A stretch of DNA of 64,000 bases, from NCBI RefSeq assembly GCF_016894445.1, contig NZ_CP056775.1, positions 5,010,001 through 5,074,000 of the forward strand, read 5' to 3'. This DNA comes from Dyadobacter sandarakinus (GTDB taxonomy: Bacteria > Bacteroidota > Bacteroidia > Cytophagales > Spirosomataceae). Positions 36,854-45,396 of the stretch are shown here, piece by piece (the stretch's first letter is position 1; each line of letters begins with the position of its first letter). A program made the position numbers and the translations under genes. The notes beneath the pieces were generated by a model. That model was not told the origin of the DNA. It saw only the letters and a list, made by a program, of their open reading frames with translations, and searched no databases.

Positions 36854-37921
36854 ATGTATTTTTTTAATTTGCCAGGTTTCGATCCTGATCTCGGTATAAA
36901 TCTGGACGATCAGGGACGGTTTCCGTATCTGAGATTCGTGGATCACGTTTTTCGCAGAGGAAAAGCAGACTACTTATCACATAACTTCCACTTTGAGAAC
37001 ATTGCCGATAAAGCAGCGCCGCCGGCATTCCTCAGTGAACCGAATCTCAAAGCCATTTTCGACCCGAAAGACCGGAAGAATATCATCGTGGACCATCATA
37101 GCCCAATCTCGGAGTCTTATGCCGACGAACTGAGAGCGCAATTTGACAGAGGTTACTTCGACGCGATGAAGGAGTATCCACAACAAATAGTCTCCATTCT
37201 TTGTAATCCTGACAGCGAAAGCAAAATCGCTCATTTGGAGCAATTCATTGAATTTTGCTCCTATCATTTATACTTTGAGGGATTTGCTATTCCATCGTGT
37301 TTATATGCGCTTGGATTCATTCAGGCCTACCTTGTGCGTGGGTGTGGCGATAGAGCAAATGCGCTTCGCCTTCCTAAACACAAATTTCCGGTCGTGTCAC
37401 AGAAGCAAGAATTGCCAGTGGCCGAAGTGCAAACGAAAGGCCCGGAGCGGATTCCGTTGGACTATGCGGTTGACGAAATCATATCCATGTGGTTGATTTT
37501 AGTTGATGCGTGGAAATGCAAGGCAGTGGGCTCGATTCAGGTTTTCACCAGTGAAGAGGCAGTGTTGCAGCTGTTGGGAATGATGTTTGAAGAAAAAGGA
37601 GGCAGACTGCCTAGACCTGAACACAAATATTTTGAAATGCCTCCGGGAAACTACGAGCGGGTTTTAAACCTGCTTATGCATGCCACCTACAAGCTGAATA
37701 CAGATAGGAACAATATTGGGCTTGACAGATACTGTCAATTGCTGCTCGATACATTTTCCTGCTATTCGAAAACGAAGCTCGAAAGCCTTCGCAGTAACAT
37801 CAATAAAGCACGTGGCAATATCGTGCAGAGTATCGGTAATCTGACCGACAGCCCACATTCTAAAAATGTGTTGAAAACATTAAGGAAAATAAACGAGTAC
37901 GGCGTCGAAGATCTGACTTAG
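36854..37921 (+). CDS. Unknown protein between integrase and excisionase-like gene
   Basis: 355 aa, soluble, no family recognised. The N-terminal about 190 residues are mixed alpha/beta with acidic character; a linker (about 192-205) follows; the C-terminal about 150 residues are mainly helical (SIQVFTSEEAVLQLLGMMFEE, YERVLNLLMHATYKLN, YCQLLLDTFSCY, KLESLRSNINKAR). It starts 4 bp after the integrase stop, so it is probably cotranscribed. By position it may regulate excision or transfer, but nothing in the sequence proves this. Confidence 0.75.
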   Translation: MYFFNLPGFDPDLGINLDDQGRFPYLRFVDHVFRRGKADYLSHNFHFENIADKAAPPAFLSEPNLKAIFDPKDRKNIIVDHHSPISESYADELRAQFDRGYFDAMKEYPQQIVSILCNPDSESKIAHLEQFIEFCSYHLYFEGFAIPSCLYALGFIQAYLVRGCGDRANALRLPKHKFPVVSQKQELPVAEVQTKGPERIPLDYAVDEIISMWLILVDAWKCKAVGSIQVFTSEEAVLQLLGMMFEEKGGRLPRPEHKYFEMPPGNYERVLNLLMHATYKLNTDRNNIGLDRYCQLLLDTFSCYSKTKLESLRSNINKARGNIVQSIGNLTDSPHSKNVLKTLRKINEYGVEDLT

Positions 37922-37987
37922 TCAACTTCATATTGTTTTTCCCCGATTTTCTAGCCTTGCTTTGCCCATCACCAAAACGCAAAAGGG

Positions 37988-38288
37988 ATGAGCACAACAG
38001 TTCTAGTTTCAATGAACGATCAGCAATTATCAGAGTTGATCGAGTCTTCACTGCGCCGGGTTTTAGAGTCAAAACCGGAGGCTGCCGCCGATACCAGTGA
38101 CACTTTGCTGGACACCAAGGAGGCCGCGCGCCTGACCAAATACAAGGAGACTTCCATTTATGGGCTGGTGAAAAGAAAAAAAGATTCCATTTTGCAAAAT
38201 GGAAGGCAAGCTACTCTTTTCCCGCAAAGAGCTTCTGGAATGGATAGCGAATGGTCAGCAAAAAATCGGAGGTAGCCATGAAAGATAA
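37988..38288 (+). pseudogene. Excisionase-like HTH gene with frameshift at an A7 run
   Basis: Frame 1 gives LDTKEAARLTKYKETSIYGLVKRKK, the first part of an excisionase/MerR-like winged helix. After the seven A at 38176-38182 it runs into unrelated sequence and stops at 38275. Removing one A restores the expected continuation (IPFCKMEGKLLFSRKELLEW) to a stop at 38286-38288. So the gene is frameshifted by one base, or corrected by transcriptional slippage, or the run is a sequencing error. The restored product of 99 aa would have its stop inside the start of the helicase gene. Confidence 0.8.
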
Positions 38289-39483
38289 TCCGGTCTATCT
38301 GCGCATTGGTACCAGTTACTTTAAGAAAGTCAACCGGCCACTATCTTCCGGCGACACGATTTCCTCCTTGATCCCCTGGTCGGCTGAATGCATCCGGTTG
38401 GATCACAGCCGTGACTATTTGAAAGACCGGGTGGATTGCTACGACGGATTCTGTTTTGTGCCGAGCCATCTGGACTACCAACAAAAGGTCGGCGGGTTTT
38501 ACAACCGCTACCAGCCATTCCAGCATGAGACGCAGCAGGGCGACGCTTCGGTGATCTTTCAGTTCCTGGGTCACATTTTTGGCGAGCAGATCGAGATGGG
38601 TTATGATTACTTCAAAATCCTTCTCGAACGTCCTACCCAGATCCTACCGATCTTGTGCCTTGTCAGCGAGGAGCGTGGAACCGGAAAGACCACATTCCTG
38701 CATTTTGTCAAGTCCATGTTCGGGGAAAACATGACGATCAACAGTAATGAGGATTTCCGCTCCAACTTTAACATCGAATGGGCGCAGAAACTCGTCATCG
38801 GGGTTGACGAAACGTTCCTGGATAGAAAGGAGGATTCCGAGCGGATCAAGAATCTGAGCACGGCCCGGTTTTACAAAGTCGAGGCCAAAGGCCATGACCG
38901 GCAGGAGGTGGAATTCTTCGGAAAATTCATTTTGTGCAGTAACAATGAAGATCATTTCATCATCGCCGAGCCGGGAGAAATCCGGTACTGGGTGAGAAAG
39001 GTGCCACCACTGAAATCAGAGAATCACCACTTGCTGGCCCAGCTTCGGGCTCAGATCCCGTTCTTTCTGCATTTTCTAGTGAGCCGTGAGTTTGTCTATC
39101 CCGGTAAAACAAGAATGTGGTTTACTGCGGATCAAATTGCGACACCCGCATTGAAAAAGCTGCTGAACCAAAATCGGAATAAGCTGGAAGTGGAGATCGC
39201 GCATATCCTGCTAACAATCGCAGATGAAAAGGAGCTGGATGAAATCCGGTTTTGCACTGGCGATGTCCAGGACTGGCTCAACAAAAAGCACATCCGTTTC
39301 AAAGACCTCTCACAGATCAAGCGGATCTTGCAAAATGCCTGGAAGTTGAGCCCGGCGAGTAATTCACTGACTTACCCGCAATACAAATTTTTAACGGACG
39401 GTTCCATCTTCGAGCAGACCGGCAAGGGCAGGTTCTATACACTATCCCGAAGACGTATAAATGAGCTCAACGAATTGCCCTAA
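38278..39483 (+). CDS. SF3-like replication helicase/ATPase
   Basis: 401 aa from ATG 38278; an in-frame GTG/ATG region upstream (38251) lies inside the excisionase gene and is less likely. Walker A EERGTGKTTFL (Lys137), Walker B KLVIGVDETFL and the sensor KFILCSNNEDHF match primase-associated phage/plasmid helicases (D5/DUF5906 type). The last about 130 residues may be a DNA-binding domain. Next to a primase and a repeat array, so likely the replication initiator or helicase of the element. Confidence 0.85.
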   Translation: MKDNPVYLRIGTSYFKKVNRPLSSGDTISSLIPWSAECIRLDHSRDYLKDRVDCYDGFCFVPSHLDYQQKVGGFYNRYQPFQHETQQGDASVIFQFLGHIFGEQIEMGYDYFKILLERPTQILPILCLVSEERGTGKTTFLHFVKSMFGENMTINSNEDFRSNFNIEWAQKLVIGVDETFLDRKEDSERIKNLSTARFYKVEAKGHDRQEVEFFGKFILCSNNEDHFIIAEPGEIRYWVRKVPPLKSENHHLLAQLRAQIPFFLHFLVSREFVYPGKTRMWFTADQIATPALKKLLNQNRNKLEVEIAHILLTIADEKELDEIRFCTGDVQDWLNKKHIRFKDLSQIKRILQNAWKLSPASNSLTYPQYKFLTDGSIFEQTGKGRFYTLSRRRINELNELP

Positions 39484-39488
39484 TTTTT

Positions 39489-39664
39489 GATGCTTTGATG
39501 CGCATCATATCTAATTAATTGATTAATAAATAATTACATCGCATCAAAATCCGCATCAACGCGCATCGATCACTGGATAGCGATGCGGCCCCTGATGCAT
39601 TTTGATGCTTTTCTGATGCGGTCTTAAATGATTAAAAACCAATTAGTTGTAATCTCTTCGCATC
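39489..39664. repeat. GATGC repeat array, origin candidate
   Basis: Eleven copies of GATGC or its complement GCATC in 176 bp, mostly inside TTGATGCG-like contexts; chance expectation is well under one. Positions: 39489, 39497, 39502, 39541, 39553, 39563, 39582, 39594, 39604, 39615, 39660. Two of them form the perfect palindrome TGATGCGCATCA (39496-39507). An AT-rich stretch (39507-39540) lies between groups. The array fills the gap between helicase and primase genes. Confidence 0.75.
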
Positions 39665-39701
39665 AATTCATCAATTTTTTCACTTTCAAACCCCTGTAAT
39701 T

Positions 39702-40637
39702 ATGACTTGCGAGCAAGCCAAACAGATATCTATTGTAGACCTGCTGGAACAATGTCATGTCCGCCCCCAATATGTCCGAGGACAAGACCATTGGTACCTC
39801 TCCCCGTTCAGGGAAGAGAAAACGCCTTCTTTTAAGGTCAATGCGCGGTTGAACCTCTATTACGACCATGGAAGCGGTCAGGGAGGAGATATTATTGATT
39901 TAGGGCGCGCCCTGTTTCGTTGCGATACAAAAGCGTTGTTGGAGAAATTGGATTCCCGTCTTTTCTTATTTCAACCGCAAGACCTAAAATTGGCTGGCTT
40001 GCATATAGACAGTGCCGTTACACCAGCCACAGCAATCGATCAGCCTGCCATCCAAATTACTGCTTTGAAAGAGTTAGGGACTAACCCCGCAATTACCCAG
40101 TACCTGGAATCGCGCCGTATCGATCTGGCCGTTGCTAAATCATATTGTCAGGAGGTATACTACCGGGTCGGCGACAAGAATTATTTCGCTGCCGGTTTTC
40201 AAAACCGGTCGGGTGGATATGAGCTGAGAAATGCTTACTTCAAGGGTTCGGCATCTCCGAAGGACATATCCCATATCGAGAATGGTCATCACTCGGTCTG
40301 CGTGTTGGAAGGCTTTATGGATTTTTTGTCGCTTCTCTCGCTTCGAAAACAGGAGCAGGTCCAGACCGACTTTGTGGTGCTCAATTCGGTAAGTTTGGCA
40401 GAGCGAAGTTTGGACATTGTCAAAGGTTACAGCACCGTATTTCTATATCCGAATCACGATACAGCCGGGAAAAAGCTGCTTGAAAAATTCGAGAACGCGG
40501 GGCTCAATTGCGTCGATGCCTCTGGTATCTATAAGGATTACAAGGACCTGAATCAGCTGCTGGTTGCAAGCAAACAGCAGGAAAAACAGCCACAACATCG
40601 GTACCGTCACAGGAAGTCTCGAGGGCTGGGCCTCTAA
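39702..40637 (+). CDS. Toprim-domain primase of the element
   Basis: 311 aa. N-terminal CHC2-like region keeps the shape (HWYLSPFREEKTPSFKVN, DHGSGQGGDIIDLGR) but has no zinc-binding Cys, as in other mobile-element primases of this phylum. The Toprim part has VLEGFMDFLSLL with the catalytic Glu, and FLYPNHDTAGKKLL where the usual DxD reads NHD. The last residues RHRKSRGLGL resemble the end of the relaxase. Probably primes replication of transferred single-stranded DNA. Confidence 0.85.
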   Translation: MTCEQAKQISIVDLLEQCHVRPQYVRGQDHWYLSPFREEKTPSFKVNARLNLYYDHGSGQGGDIIDLGRALFRCDTKALLEKLDSRLFLFQPQDLKLAGLHIDSAVTPATAIDQPAIQITALKELGTNPAITQYLESRRIDLAVAKSYCQEVYYRVGDKNYFAAGFQNRSGGYELRNAYFKGSASPKDISHIENGHHSVCVLEGFMDFLSLLSLRKQEQVQTDFVVLNSVSLAERSLDIVKGYSTVFLYPNHDTAGKKLLEKFENAGLNCVDASGIYKDYKDLNQLLVASKQQEKQPQHRYRHRKSRGLGL

Positions 40638-40649
40638 GTTTCTTTCATG

Positions 40650-40711
40650 AGCAAGTTTGTGTTTTCGCTTCGCAAAAACTCGTTCCGGCGCCGCCGGAAC
40701 TCAGACTTGCT
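40650..40711 (+). other. Candidate oriT: nested inverted repeats before mobC
   Basis: An outer stem AGCAAGTTTG/CAGACTTGCT (40650-40659 with 40702-40711, one wobble) encloses two hairpins: an imperfect one at 40661-40679 and a perfect GTTCCGGC/GCCGGAAC at 40682-40700 with a 3-nt loop. The three-way-junction shape directly upstream of mobC and the relaxase gene is what is expected of a transfer origin. The nick site is not identified. Confidence 0.55.
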
Positions 40712-40759
40712 TTTACTCCCGATGGTCGCAAAAGATATTTAACAGAGTCCGTAAACGAA

Positions 40760-41137
40760 ATGAAAGAGGCAGAGAGCATGGAGCAACAGTCACACAAATC
40801 CAAAGGCGGCAGACCGCCCAAGAAGGTCAAACGAAACACGCAGCTGATGGTCCGCCTTTCGGAAACTGAGCGGTTTTTAATCGAGTCGAAAGCCAAGGAC
40901 GCAGGTCTTAGACCAAGCACCTGGCTGAGACAAGCGGCTAAGAAAGCCAGGGTTGTTGCGAGGCTTTCAGCAGAGGAAGCTGGCTTCGTTAGAATGCTGG
41001 CTGGCCTGGCCAATAACTTAAACCAGCTGCTCAGGTTTACAAATATGCAGGGGCTGTTGTACGAGACAAAAAAGGCCACGCAGCTACTATCAGACATTGA
41101 TCATTTACTCAAAATACTCACTAACGATGATCGGTAA
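40760..41137 (+). CDS. mobC: MobC-like mobilisation accessory protein
   Basis: 125 aa. A basic N-terminal tail (KSKGGRPPKKVKRNTQLMVRL) leads into a ribbon-helix-helix-like segment, followed by the relaxosome protein block DAGLRPSTWLRQAAKKARV and AGLANNLNQLLRFTN typical of MobC. It binds near oriT and opens the DNA for the relaxase. The end overlaps the relaxase start by 11 bp. Confidence 0.88.
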   Translation: MKEAESMEQQSHKSKGGRPPKKVKRNTQLMVRLSETERFLIESKAKDAGLRPSTWLRQAAKKARVVARLSAEEAGFVRMLAGLANNLNQLLRFTNMQGLLYETKKATQLLSDIDHLLKILTNDDR

Positions 41138-42065
41138 GATAATGATAGGATCAAGCTTTGGCGGAGCGGTTAGGTATGTCATGCAGAAAGAGCAGGCTAT
41201 CGTGCTTCATGGCGAAGGAGTCAGGACCCAGGATGTAAAATCAGCTATCCATGACTTCAATGCTCAGCGGCAGATGAATCCCGAGCTGGGCAAGGCTGTC
41301 GGCCACCTGGTGCTGAGTTGGAGTGCGTTTGACAAGCATAAGCTCTCACAAAAAGTCATGGTAGAGAGGGCTGCCGAATATATGGCCAAAATGAAAATCC
41401 AAAACACCCAATACTTGGTCGTTGAACATCGAGATACCAATCAGCCGCACATTCATATCATATACAACCGGGTTGACAATGCTGGCAAATCCATCTCTGA
41501 CCGGTTTCAGAAGCGAATGAATCAGAAAATTTGCAAGGAGATGACTTTGAAACATGGCTACCACATGGGTCAGGGGAGAACGCTGGTTAACCGAACGAGG
41601 CTTAAAGGGATTGATAAAACGCGTTACGAGCTGGCAGACCAGATTCGAATGGCAAGCAGATCGGCAGTCAATTGGAAACAGTTGGAAGGCGCGCTTTCAT
41701 CGAGCGGGATTGGCATCATTTACAAGTATAAGTCTGAGACTAATCAAATACAGGGTATCAGCTTCGAAAAGGACGGAACGGTGTTGAAGGGCTCAAAAGT
41801 GGACCGAAGCATGAGTTTTCCGGCACTCGATAGAACACTGCGAGAAAATTTTCAGCACCAAATGGCGGTGAGGCGTCGGATGTTGGATCAGGGGATACTA
41901 CCACCCGCGCAAGAAAAAATGCTAACGCACCGATATGGTTTGCCGCACTGCAGGGAAGAAAACTTGCTGAAAGACTTGATGGATCCGGTACATCAACACG
42001 AGACGATTAATCCAGAGCTTAAAAGAAAACACAAACGCAAAAAATCAAGAGGACTACATTTATGA
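41127..42065 (+). CDS. mobA: Relaxase/mobilisation nuclease
   Basis: 312 aa from ATG 41127; a TTG at 41097 gives ten more residues but MIGKIMIGSSFGGAVRYV is the usual start. The three-His metal site is in EHRDTNQPHIHI (His101, His108, His110). The enzyme nicks oriT and pilots the strand through a conjugation channel supplied by another element. The C-terminal tail is basic (HKRKKSRGLHL). Overlaps the next gene by 4 bp (ATGA). Confidence 0.92.
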   Translation: MIGKIMIGSSFGGAVRYVMQKEQAIVLHGEGVRTQDVKSAIHDFNAQRQMNPELGKAVGHLVLSWSAFDKHKLSQKVMVERAAEYMAKMKIQNTQYLVVEHRDTNQPHIHIIYNRVDNAGKSISDRFQKRMNQKICKEMTLKHGYHMGQGRTLVNRTRLKGIDKTRYELADQIRMASRSAVNWKQLEGALSSSGIGIIYKYKSETNQIQGISFEKDGTVLKGSKVDRSMSFPALDRTLRENFQHQMAVRRRMLDQGILPPAQEKMLTHRYGLPHCREENLLKDLMDPVHQHETINPELKRKHKRKKSRGLHL

Positions 42066-42601
42066 AAGATATTGAAGATAAACTTGATGGCTTCGAGCAG
42101 ATACTAAGTATCCTGGTAAAAAAGATCTCAGTGATGGAAAGCCTATTGCCTGATCCCAAAGTTCCGGTCGATGATTTGGCACGCCAAATGCTAGCAGACA
42201 TTCAGGCAAATGTGGCAAAAATGCCATCAGGTAAGCTGGTGCTTTCTGAGCTAGCTGGTATTCGAAAGCGCCTTGACACACTGTCTTATGCTCTGGAAAA
42301 TCCCAAGCCAGTCACGCTCGATTTCAAGGCTAAAAGCTATTTCGTTTCACTAGCAGTACTGCTTTGTACTACTTCTGCTTCGCTTGTGACAGTTAGATGT
42401 TCGAATGAGAAAATTGAACAGGCGAGCCGAACTGCGGCAAGGTATGAAGTGGCTCAGAAATTATCTCCTCGTTTGACGAGAATGATCGATCAAGCCTTCG
42501 ACCAAACAACGCAACCCTCCGTAGATTCGCTTCAGCACGCCTGGGAGTTGCTGGAAACAAATTCGCACAACCCAAAAAGTAGCAAGCGGAAAAGGCGATG
42601 A
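42062..42601 (+). CDS. Mobilisation-associated membrane protein, unknown
   Basis: 179 aa. An N-terminal helical region, one membrane segment around residues 100-118 (YFVSLAVLLCTTSASLVTV) and a helical C-terminal region ending in a basic tail (NPKSSKRKRR). No family that I can name. Translational coupling to the relaxase suggests a role in transfer, for example docking the relaxosome at the membrane; inference only. Confidence 0.75.
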   Translation: MKDIEDKLDGFEQILSILVKKISVMESLLPDPKVPVDDLARQMLADIQANVAKMPSGKLVLSELAGIRKRLDTLSYALENPKPVTLDFKAKSYFVSLAVLLCTTSASLVTVRCSNEKIEQASRTAARYEVAQKLSPRLTRMIDQAFDQTTQPSVDSLQHAWELLETNSHNPKSSKRKRR

Positions 42602-42838
42602 AGGAAGTACGGTTTAACGTCCATAGCTGCAATACACTGTAATTAGATTTCATGTACCACTAAACTGTACCGTTGAAGGCCGGATTTCGTGAAAAAACTA
42701 CCCCGAATGCAATTCATGCCGCGGAGTACGGAAAAACGACCGAATAAATCTGATACCGGAAGATATAACTAATAGTTATGAATCGGACATTCTCGCACTG
42801 ATGTGGTCTCTCTCGATACGCCGGTAGGATAACCTAAG

Positions 42839-43183
42839 CTAAATTGCTATGAAAACTTTATGAACTGTCACGATATAGTGAGAGTTACTAACTTCATTGA
42901 CACCTGAAAATAAGATGTAGTTCTCATGGTTACGGCTGCGTATGGAGTAAAAATTGATAAATCCTCCATTGGGTGCCGAAGAAAACTTTCCTAGGTGAAG
43001 AATCTCCATCAAGCTCTCGAACTTTTCAGGGACATTGCCACCAACAAACTGAGTACCTATTATCGCCCGAAAGTCCACTGTCACCAAGTCGTCGTCGAGA
43101 TCAATCTCTGTAAGCGTTGACATGCCGGTGACTGCATTGTCGTAATAACATTCGTGCTCTGCTAATTCTTTTACGATTTTCAT
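42839..43183 (-). CDS. Hypothetical protein, unknown
   Basis: 114 aa, acidic, mixed alpha/beta, no signal or membrane span. Opposite in direction to the mobilisation genes. The start MKIVKELAEHECYYDN is clean, with an ATG and an upstream AT-rich region, but there is no recognised family. The flanks 42602-42838 and 43184-43516 hold no gene; the second is very AT-rich and contains the small repeat CGTTCATATAAACG (43421-43434), possibly part of a recombination site of the next gene. Confidence 0.55.
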   Translation of the reverse strand: MKIVKELAEHECYYDNAVTGMSTLTEIDLDDDLVTVDFRAIIGTQFVGGNVPEKFESLMEILHLGKFSSAPNGGFINFYSIRSRNHENYILFSGVNEVSNSHYIVTVHKVFIAI

Positions 43184-43516
43184 TATTCATAATAAGTGGT
43201 ACACCTAGCTTGGACGCAGTAGCTTCCCAGCCTAACTGCATAGCTGTCCAGCCTATGGGAAACATCAAGAAATGGCGCGGCGCACGTCCCTCTCAATTTG
43301 CTGTACGCTAGTCCAGGCGCAATATCAGAATATGTCTGGCATTGAGCCATGATTCTTTAACTGTTTTGCAAACTACGGAATATGAAGAGCTAGTTCAAAT
43401 TATAGAATAAACGTTCATATAAACGGTAAGGATAATTTAGTAAAAATGTCTTAATATTATATTGCTATTATTATAAAATAAATCTTCCAATAAGGTTTTT
43501 ATCTAATCCGTCAAAA

Positions 43517-44134
43517 ATGCCCCGGAATATTGCCTATTTACGTGTCTCCACCATAGATCAGGACCTCGAAAAGAACAAGGCCGACATACTGCACCTGGCC
43601 AATGAGAAAAATTTAGGCCGGGTCGAGTTCGTTCAGGAAAAAGTTTCCGGCAAAGTGTCCTGGCGCAGCCGCAAAATCGGTCCGATCCTGGATGAGCTTA
43701 AAACAGGGGATGTCATTTTACTCAGTGAATTTTCCCGACTTGGCAGATCCATGCTTGAGGTGATGGAAATTATCTCGATTGCTATGCAGAAGGGTATTCG
43801 AATTTATACAGTCAAAGGCGGGTGGCAACTTGACGACTCTATCCAAAGCAAAGTGATGGCTATGGTTTTTGCGATGGCCTCTGAAATCGAAAGAGACCTG
43901 ATTAGTAAGCGGACAAAAGAATCACTAGCTGCGAAGAAGCTCTCAGGGATAAAGCTAGGTCGCCCAACGGGTCCCGGTAAAAGTAAGCTAGATCAGTTCA
44001 GACCCGAAATTGAGGCCTTGCTACTTAGTGGTTCGAGCCAGAAGTACATAGCAAACCGTTACCACGTTACTGAGGCGACACTATCAAATTGGGTTAAAAG
44101 GAACGGAGTCAAAAAGTATGGCAAGGCGGCATGA
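43517..44134 (+). CDS. Serine recombinase (resolvase/invertase family)
   Basis: 205 aa. Catalytic domain starts RNIAYLRVSTIDQD with the nucleophile Ser11; other conserved blocks are LLSEFSRLGRSMLEV, and AMASEIERDLISKRTKESLAAKK on the long E helix. The C-terminal HTH has SGSSQKYIANRYHVTEATLSNW. It may resolve or invert DNA within the element; its target site would lie in the AT-rich 333 bp upstream. It begins the cargo region. Confidence 0.92.
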   Translation: MPRNIAYLRVSTIDQDLEKNKADILHLANEKNLGRVEFVQEKVSGKVSWRSRKIGPILDELKTGDVILLSEFSRLGRSMLEVMEIISIAMQKGIRIYTVKGGWQLDDSIQSKVMAMVFAMASEIERDLISKRTKESLAAKKLSGIKLGRPTGPGKSKLDQFRPEIEALLLSGSSQKYIANRYHVTEATLSNWVKRNGVKKYGKAA

Positions 44135-44174
44135 CTCATGCTTGGTAACTATTTAGAACATTGAATCGTAGAAG

Positions 44175-44534
44175 ATGAAAGTTAAGGTTCTTTTTGTCTG
44201 CACCATAAATCGAATGCGAAGTTTAACGGCTAACAGCATCTACAATGCCGACCAGAGGTTTGAGGTGAAATCTGCCGGGACGAGTAAGTATGCACAGCAG
44301 CCTATTACGGCGGATCTGCTAGAATGGGCTGATTATATAATCGTCATGGAAAGGCACCATCGCAATAAGATTCGATCCGTATTTCCAGACATCTACCGAA
44401 CCAAGCGAATAATTTGTCTTTATATACCTGATGAGTACGACTATATGCAGCCCGAGTTGGTCACTCTTCTGCAATTCAAATTCGAATCAATTTATACGAC
44501 AGAGATTGCGCCTGATGGAATACCTCACGAGTAA
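44175..44534 (+). CDS. Low-molecular-weight protein tyrosine phosphatase-like protein
   Basis: 119 aa. P-loop CX5RS is intact (VCTINRMRS, Cys9 and Arg15). The later IPDEYDYMQPELVTLL segment fits the short phosphatase family found widely in bacteria. It lies 40 bp after the serine recombinase. Substrate unknown; on mobile elements such proteins may modify host signalling, but there is no evidence here. Confidence 0.85.
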   Translation: MKVKVLFVCTINRMRSLTANSIYNADQRFEVKSAGTSKYAQQPITADLLEWADYIIVMERHHRNKIRSVFPDIYRTKRIICLYIPDEYDYMQPELVTLLQFKFESIYTTEIAPDGIPHE

Positions 44535-44594
44535 TAGCTGAGCGAACAGCTAGGTTAGCTGCAATTTAACTCTGTAATTACTCTGCTATTCTAC

Positions 44595-45240
44595 ATTGAA
44601 ATTGACAAGCTGGCCAAGGTGGCCACGCCGGCAATAGAAGCGCTTGTGCAAAAAGGGACCGACCGGCAGAGCTAGGGAGAGCAGGCGCTGCTCTCGCTGG
44701 GGTACCGGCTTGATCAGCATGGCCAGCTGATCAACATCGAGGTCGAGTGAGGGGAAGCGATGAAGAAAACGGTCGAACACTTTCTGCAGGGTACGACCTC
44801 GGAGCAAAATTTTTTCCAGGAACTGGCCAGAAGGGGAATCCGGATCGAGCAAGGGCAAGGGGATATCTACTACCAGGATGGGAAAGGAAAGCCGATATCG
44901 TCACAAAAGCTGGGCGAACGGTACAGCGCCGGCGGACTTTCGGAGCAGATCCGCGGCAATCAGGTTGAGCAAAGCAGCCGGCAGAGCTATGAGCGGATCA
45001 TGGCTGGATCTTCGCCAATTTCAAAGGTAGCGCCCCACAGGTGTCGTCTTACCTGGAAAACCTGGGGGAAGACGATATTGGGCTGATCTGTCGGAGCGTT
45101 GCCCAGGACAGCGGGCCGGCCGGCGCGGATCTCGCGAGGAAATGGTTAGAAAGGGACACTGCTAAATACTTGGGAGCTGGCTGGATACCGGCAGCAGCTG
45201 AGAAAACAGGGTCTGGATATGGGGAAGGACAGGAGAATGA
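44595..45240 (+). pseudogene. Decayed mobilisation-like gene remnant
   Basis: Three pieces with GC-rich codon use. (1) 44595-44750 reads IEIDKLAKVATPAIEALVQKG then a stop (TAG at 44673) and continues EQALLSLGYRLDQHGQL. (2) From ATG 44760: LARRGIRIEQGQGDIYYQDG and SQKLGERYSAGGLSEQIRG. (3) After a frameshift near 45003-45010 the other frame continues IFANFKGSAPQVSSYLENLG. Piece 2 resembles the C-terminal region of Bacteroidota relaxases, but this is a weak match by eye. Clearly non-functional. Confidence 0.55.
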
Positions 45241-45396
45241 GTCTGAATTTATAAGTAGAAAAATGCTCCGATTAGAAAAATTAAAAATTCAAACATTTCT
45301 TCTGGAAGTATATTTCGGGTTGCTATATTAGGCCGCATAATGCCCGATGATAATGCAATTTAAGTACTTCGAAAATATCTATATTAGGTATCTTGT

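Noticed and set aside
39489-39664. CRISPR array
   Set aside because: Repeat units are only 5-8 bp, in both orientations and irregularly spaced, with no spacers.
44760-45086. Intact 108-codon gene
   Set aside because: The continuation of the protein is in another frame and the upstream part contains a stop, so it is part of a decayed gene.
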